Assembly: GCA_022564385.1 (NCBI GenBank)
Contig: JADFLN010000061.1
Coordinates: 1 to 8,749 of the forward strand
Length of the DNA: 8,749 nt
Direction of reading: 5' to 3'
DNA from: Nitrososphaerota archaeon
GTDB taxonomy: Archaea; Thermoproteota; Nitrososphaeria; Nitrososphaerales; Nitrosopumilaceae
Part shown: piece after piece, positions 5,726-8,749 of the stretch
Numbering within the stretch: position 1 is the stretch's first letter
How the letters are laid out: every line of letters begins with the position of its first letter
The notes under the pieces: generated by a model
The model's database searches: none
Seen by the model: the letters and a program-made list of their open reading frames with translations, nothing else
What the model was told of the DNA's origin: nothing
Made by a program: the position numbers and the translations under genes

Positions 5726-6754
5726 ATGGGTAAAAAAGCAGCCGTAATTAATGGTGATGGAGTTGGCCCTGAATTAGTTAATGCAATGATGCAGGTCTTA
5801 GAAGCATGTAATACTCAAATTGAGCTCATTCGTTGTGAAGCTGGCTCAGAGCAATGGAAAAAAAATGGAGGGGCCACATACATTCCAGATTCTACATCTA
5901 AAATCATGGAAGAGAGTGATGCTTGCTACAAAGGTCCCACTACAACAATACCAACACCTGATGCTCCAAGAAGTGTAGCGGTTTCTACACGACAAAAATT
6001 TGAGTTGTATGCAAATGTTAGACCCATTAAAACATATGACAGACTATCACCAAATAGAAAGCTTGATTTTGTATGTTTTAGGGAAGCAACTGAAGGATTG
6101 TATGCAGGAATTGAGTTTAAGACATCTGAAGATTCTGCCATAGCAATTAGAAAAATAACAAGAAAAGGTTGTAAAAGAATAGTAGATTCAGCATTTGAAT
6201 GGGCAAAAAAATATGGATTAAAAAAAGTAACAGCAATTACAAAAAGAAATATTCTAAAAATAACTGATGGTATTTTTTGGAGTGAAGTAGAAAGGGCTGC
6301 ACAAGAAAATCCAGAAATTGAGATTGAAGAATACTATATTGATAATATGACTCAACAATTAGTAAAAAATCCAGAAAGATTCAATAATTCGGTTTTAATA
6401 AGCACAAATTTGTTTATGGATATCATTTCAGAATGTGCTGCCGGAAGCATTGGTTCAATTGGAAATGTTTACTCTGCAAACATTGGTGATAATTATGCAA
6501 TGTTTGAGCCAGCACATGGAAGTGCACCAAAATACAAAGGAATGGATAAAGTGAACCCCACTGCTGCAATTTTATCAGCAGCATGGATGGTAGAATATCT
6601 AGGTGAGCCAGAAATTAGGGATGTTATTTTTAAAGCTACAGATGAGGTAATTAATGAAGGAAAATTTGTTACGTATGATATTGGTGGCAATGCTAAAACA
6701 AGTGAAATGACTAATGCAATTGCAGAACATTCTGCAAAACTATTAAAAAAATAA
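5726..6754 (+). CDS. Isocitrate/isopropylmalate dehydrogenase family, probably isocitrate dehydrogenase
   Basis: The 342-residue protein belongs to the beta-decarboxylating dehydrogenases, which oxidise and decarboxylate isocitrate, 3-isopropylmalate or homoisocitrate with NAD(P) and Mg or Mn. Visible motifs are GDGVGPE (10-16), RSVAVSTRQKFELYANVRP (82-100, with substrate-binding arginines 89 and 99), REATEGLYAGIE (119-130, Arg119 and Tyr126), TKRNILKITDG (172-182, catalytic Lys173) and DNM (Asp207). STNLFMDIISE (226-236) holds a metal-binding Asp232, and AHGSAPKYKGMDKVNP (263-278) is the cofactor loop. The Lys-Tyr pair in PKYKG and the Ser at position 83 resemble NADP-linked isocitrate dehydrogenase, so a TCA-cycle role is favoured over leucine synthesis. 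Oddities are RENTEG changed to REATEG, SxNxxxR changed to SVAVSTR, and Glu236 in place of the usual second metal-binding Asp. Its length fits the short archaeal and NAD-IDH-type enzymes, not the E. coli type of about 416 residues. Its stop abuts the stop of the convergent methyltransferase gene. Confidence 0.9.
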   Translation: MGKKAAVINGDGVGPELVNAMMQVLEACNTQIELIRCEAGSEQWKKNGGATYIPDSTSKIMEESDACYKGPTTTIPTPDAPRSVAVSTRQKFELYANVRPIKTYDRLSPNRKLDFVCFREATEGLYAGIEFKTSEDSAIAIRKITRKGCKRIVDSAFEWAKKYGLKKVTAITKRNILKITDGIFWSEVERAAQENPEIEIEEYYIDNMTQQLVKNPERFNNSVLISTNLFMDIISECAAGSIGSIGNVYSANIGDNYAMFEPAHGSAPKYKGMDKVNPTAAILSAAWMVEYLGEPEIRDVIFKATDEVINEGKFVTYDIGGNAKTSEMTNAIAEHSAKLLKK

Positions 6755-6764
6755 TCACTTTTTT
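6745..6764. terminator. Bidirectional oligo(T) terminator at abutting stops
   Basis: A7 (6745-6751) gives T7 on the - strand and T6 (6759-6764) gives an oligo(T) on the + strand, on either side of the abutting stop codons 6752-6754 and 6755-6757. Each gene would therefore end in a U-rich tract just after its stop, without a separate spacer. No hairpin is needed for archaeal termination. Confidence 0.5.
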
Positions 6765-7288
6765 GCTTCTATGATTATTAATTCCTCAAAAAATAATTTC
6801 TTTTTTGCAAGAACTTTTGTTGTTAGTCCTCCTTTTTTTGTTGCATCAATTAATGCATGATAATTTGAAAGTGAAGATGTAACAAAAAGAAATTTACCTG
6901 ATGCGTTTAGGCACGGTATAGCTGATTTTATGATATTCAAAGGTATTTCAAGTCCATCTATACCACCATCTGTTGCAATATCCAAGATTTCAGCAGTTGC
7001 AAGATATGGTAGATTACAAACAATCAAATCAAATTTTATTTTTATTGCATCTGAACCATTGCAACAAATGAGATTTTTAGTTTTGTAAGTTTGATGTTTC
7101 AACACTTTATAGTTAATGTCAGTTCCAACTACAAAAGAAAAGTTTTCAGAGAGTAATTTTGTTAGATATCCAGAACCACTTCCTATGTCTAATGCAAAAT
7201 CTCCTTTTTCATTTTCAATTTTTTCTGCCATAAAAAAAGTATCCTCAGAAGGAGGATACTCATCATTTTTCAAGAATTTGATTTGCAA
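6755..7288 (-). CDS. HemK2/Mtq2-like class I SAM-dependent methyltransferase
   Basis: This 177-residue Rossmann-fold methyltransferase has DEYPPSEDTF (9-18), typical of the HemK/Mtq2 N-terminus (YxPxEDT), and DIGSGSGYLT (34-43, motif I for SAM). It also has VVGTDIN (53-59, motif II) and IVCNLPYLAT (89-98, motif IV), with a following GGIDG (108-112) seen in this family. Short archaeal HemK2/Mtq2 proteins of this size methylate the glutamine of the GGQ motif in release factor aRF1, which fits its place after ksgA. The catalytic tetrapeptide reads NLPY where NPPY is usual, so glutamine specificity is less sure. The start is TTG at 7288, overlapping the end of ksgA by 26 bases; a second TTG at 7273 would still keep the PSEDT motif and overlap by 11. 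An ATG at 7303 in the same frame meets a stop after two codons and cannot be used. The last gene of the operon, it ends flush against the dehydrogenase stop. Confidence 0.87.
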   Translation of the reverse strand: MQIKFLKNDEYPPSEDTFFMAEKIENEKGDFALDIGSGSGYLTKLLSENFSFVVGTDINYKVLKHQTYKTKNLICCNGSDAIKIKFDLIVCNLPYLATAEILDIATDGGIDGLEIPLNIIKSAIPCLNASGKFLFVTSSLSNYHALIDATKKGGLTTKVLAKKKLFFEELIIIEAKK

Positions 7289-7970
7289 GTTGGATTATTT
7301 CATCTCCTGAAAGATCATCTATTCGTTTATCAATTACAGTTTTCTTGTTGAATTGTTTTAAAATATTTTTAACAGTTTTTCGTCTATATGAAAAAATTTT
7401 GTTGATTGTTTGAATTAGATCTTTGTTCATAGTATTTTTTTGGGTTATTTTTAGAATTACAGAATCAACTTTTGGTGGAGGCGAAAAATTATTTTTTCCC
7501 ACTTTAGAAATGTTCGTAATTTCAAAGGCATAGTTAGCAATAATACTTACTGCTTTTCTATTCTTTGATAAGTTGGTAAGTAGTTTATCAGCAAATTCTT
7601 TTTGAACCATTATTACACCATGTGAGAAAGAAGTTTGTGCAAGCCATTCTATTGCATCTTTACTCTTAGAATATGGTAGACTTGATACAAAAATAGAAAA
7701 GTAGTCTTTGATCTTAAAGCCATCACCTGATTTTAAGATGAGATTATCAATATCAGAGAATTTGGATTTTGCATTTCTTACAAGTTTTTCATCCACATCA
7801 ATTGAGATTACTTTGTTTGCTTTCTCACAGAGTAATGGAGTTAAGATTCCCAATCCAGTTCCTAATTCAAATACAATATCATTTTTTGTGATTTTAGCCT
7901 CTGAAACAATTGATTTTGCTATTGAATTTGAGTTAAGAAAGTGCTGTCCAAGTTTTTTTCGTATTATCAT
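7263..7970 (-). CDS. ksgA: rRNA adenine N6,N6-dimethyltransferase KsgA/RsmA/Dim1
   Basis: The 235-residue protein opens with KLGQHFLNS (6-14), the KsgA signature, followed by FELGTGLGILT (34-44, SAM motif I), ISIDVDE (55-61), SSLPYS (96-101, motif IV), MVQKEFADKLL (121-131) and SPPPKVDS (163-170). The basic C-terminal helix FSYRRKTVKNILK (193-205) is typical of the rRNA-binding end. The enzyme dimethylates two adjacent adenosines in the 3' terminal helix (helix 45) of 16S rRNA during small-subunit maturation, using SAM. It is shorter than the roughly 270 residues of bacterial KsgA. The catalytic NLPY has become SLPY; the Asn normally contacts the target adenine amino group. Its ATG (7970-7968) overlaps the DUF655 stop as ATGA, indicating translational coupling, with only a weak AAAGAG ahead of it. 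Confidence 0.94.
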   Translation of the reverse strand: MIIRKKLGQHFLNSNSIAKSIVSEAKITKNDIVFELGTGLGILTPLLCEKANKVISIDVDEKLVRNAKSKFSDIDNLILKSGDGFKIKDYFSIFVSSLPYSKSKDAIEWLAQTSFSHGVIMVQKEFADKLLTNLSKNRKAVSIIANYAFEITNISKVGKNNFSPPPKVDSVILKITQKNTMNKDLIQTINKIFSYRRKTVKNILKQFNKKTVIDKRIDDLSGDEIIQLANQILEK

Positions 7971-8533
7971 CTCTTTACAAAAAGATTCATTCTACTTTCA
8001 CCAGTAATTTCATCCATGATTCGTTTTGAAATATGTTTTATTGGATCTTTGAATCCAACTCTTTCTTGTAAATCCTGATAGTTTTCAAACTTTTTCTTTT
8101 CTCGTTCTTCAAGCATCATTTTCATGTAGGTCTTTCCAATTCCTGGAATTAATTCAAGTGCATGAATTCTGGGTGTCAGTGGTTGTGCATTGTTTAGATA
8201 TTCAACAAACTTTGATTCATTAACAGTCACAATATTTTCTACTACTGCTGTTAATTCACTTTGAGCTGATGATGAAATTTGATCATATTCCAATTTCCCT
8301 AAGACAGATAAAACTTTAGTTCGTCCTTCTTTTCCAATATAGATTTTCTCATTTACCTCAAATGATGAATTTGAAACTCCAAGAATTTCTAAAAGAGTTA
8401 GATGATCTTCTCCAATAGCTGTAACTATTATCCCTTCTCTGCCTCTTACAGTGATTGATTTTCCTCTAGGATTAAAATCTAGAACATATGCATATTCCTC
8501 ATATTTTCTAGATGGGGATTGTGCCCTATACAA
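7967..8533 (-). CDS. DUF655 family protein with helix-hairpin-helix domain
   Basis: The 188-residue protein matches the archaeal DUF655 family in layout and in its place between rpoF and ksgA. The N-terminal half (10-80) is a beta-rich, OB-like region containing YAYVLDFNPRG and IYIGKEGR. The C-terminal half has ALELIPGIGKTYMKMMLEER (125-144), a helix-hairpin-helix with the PGIGK hairpin, followed by FENYQDLQERVG (149-160). Such folds bind RNA or DNA, and a role in ribosome or tRNA/rRNA processing is often assumed from context; the exact function is unknown. The TTG start is chosen because AGGAG sits 9 bases upstream. Its stop overlaps the ksgA start by 4 bases. The spacer to the rpoF stop is 20 bases, so it is cotranscribed with it. 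Confidence 0.9.
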   Translation of the reverse strand: MYRAQSPSRKYEEYAYVLDFNPRGKSITVRGREGIIVTAIGEDHLTLLEILGVSNSSFEVNEKIYIGKEGRTKVLSVLGKLEYDQISSSAQSELTAVVENIVTVNESKFVEYLNNAQPLTPRIHALELIPGIGKTYMKMMLEEREKKKFENYQDLQERVGFKDPIKHISKRIMDEITGESRMNLFVKR

Positions 8534-8542
8534 AATAAAATA

Positions 8543-8547
8543 CTCCT
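8543..8547 (-). promoter_or_regulatory. Shine-Dalgarno site before the DUF655 gene
   Basis: On the - strand AGGAG lies 9 bases ahead of the TTG at 8533 and just after the rpoF stop at 8554. It decides the TTG start. It also shows that internal operon genes here can use a ribosome-binding site while first genes are apparently leaderless. Confidence 0.7.
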
Positions 8548-8553
8548 AAAAAA

Positions 8554-8749
8554 TTACGAGTGCCCCTTGATAATCTTGAGTATTTTTTCTAGAGTTTCAG
8601 CAAGAATTAGTTTTTTCCAACCGAATGTGAAAGAACTTAATTCAGCTAAATTTGTTGGTCGGATGTTTACAATTTCAACAGCTTCGTCTTGTGTTAATTC
8701 ACATTCTTTCATGAGTTGTTTTTTCATTTCTTTGGCATCTTTAGAGTCA
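8554..8749 (-). CDS. rpoF: DNA-directed RNA polymerase subunit Rpo4/RpoF (C-terminal part)
   Basis: The gene enters from the right edge; the visible 64 residues are the C-terminal part (last complete codon at 8746-8748, stop TAA at 8554-8556). The sequence contains ELTQDEAVEIVNIRPTNLAE, matching the archaeal RpoF pattern of a helix, then IVNxxP(T), then an E-L helix. It ends in ILAETLEKILKIIKGHS, matching the closing EELEKILEII-type helix of the HRDC-like domain. Rpo4 pairs with Rpo7 to form the stalk of archaeal RNA polymerase, which takes part in open-complex formation and in binding the nascent RNA. The gene order rpoF-DUF655-ksgA-hemK is found in many archaea and supports the call; family knowledge predicts rpl21e just upstream, outside the window. 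Confidence 0.88.
   Translation of the reverse strand, partial: DSKDAKEMKKQLMKECELTQDEAVEIVNIRPTNLAELSSFTFGWKKLILAETLEKILKIIKGHS

Noticed and set aside
7708..8007. A + strand frame of 99 codons opposite ksgA
   Set aside because: It lies within the ksgA/DUF655 coding sequence, whose family motifs are on the - strand.
1..8749. Search for CRISPR arrays, insertion sequences, att sites and defence cassettes
   Set aside because: No spaced direct repeats, transposase or integrase motifs, terminal inverted repeats or duplicated tRNA end were seen; the tRNA-Ser is not flanked by an integrase gene.

Overview
The window reads as an archaeal chromosome segment, most likely from a marine ammonia-oxidising Nitrososphaerota (Thaumarchaeota, Nitrosopumilus-like). 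It is AT-rich, densely packed, and has TATA boxes of the TTTATA/TTTAAT type about 26 to 28 bases ahead of many start codons, which points to leaderless mRNAs. It carries archaeal-specific genes: RNA polymerase subunit Rpo4/RpoF, a DUF655 protein, an archaeal KsgA and a HemK2/Mtq2-like methyltransferase. The genus-level assignment is inference from composition and gene set, not from a database match.

Left block (1-4303, + strand): the 3' part of a PLP-dependent cysteine-synthase-like enzyme with a C-terminal rhodanese-like domain; a membrane-anchored, histidine-rich protein of unknown function; a protein of unknown function with a degenerate zinc-metallopeptidase-like pattern; and, 3 bases after it, a SirB1/transglutaminase-like protein with a C-terminal TPR-like region. 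The second and third of these each have a well-placed TATA box of their own, and the fourth has a possible one inside the end of the gene before it.

Middle block (4293-5608, - strand): a 56-residue predicted helical/coiled-coil protein, a 53-residue zinc-ribbon protein, a tRNA-Ser(GCU) with a genome-encoded CCA, and a calcineurin-like metallophosphoesterase. The two small genes are easily missed because a spurious + strand reading frame runs over the zinc ribbon and the tRNA.

Right block: a divergent promoter region (5609-5725), then on the + strand an isocitrate/isopropylmalate dehydrogenase-family gene. It meets, with no spacer, the end of a - strand operon read rpoF -> DUF655 -> ksgA -> hemK-like (8749 down to 6755). 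This gene order is a recurrent archaeal one that joins transcription with rRNA and translation-factor modification. The genes inside it are coupled by overlaps (ATGA at DUF655/ksgA, 26 bases at ksgA/hemK) and by a Shine-Dalgarno site before DUF655.

I see no CRISPR array, insertion sequence, prophage or clear defence system. The points most worth a second look are the PLP-rhodanese fusion, the two unknown + strand proteins, the two tiny - strand genes, and substitutions at usually conserved motif positions in the dehydrogenase and both methyltransferases.
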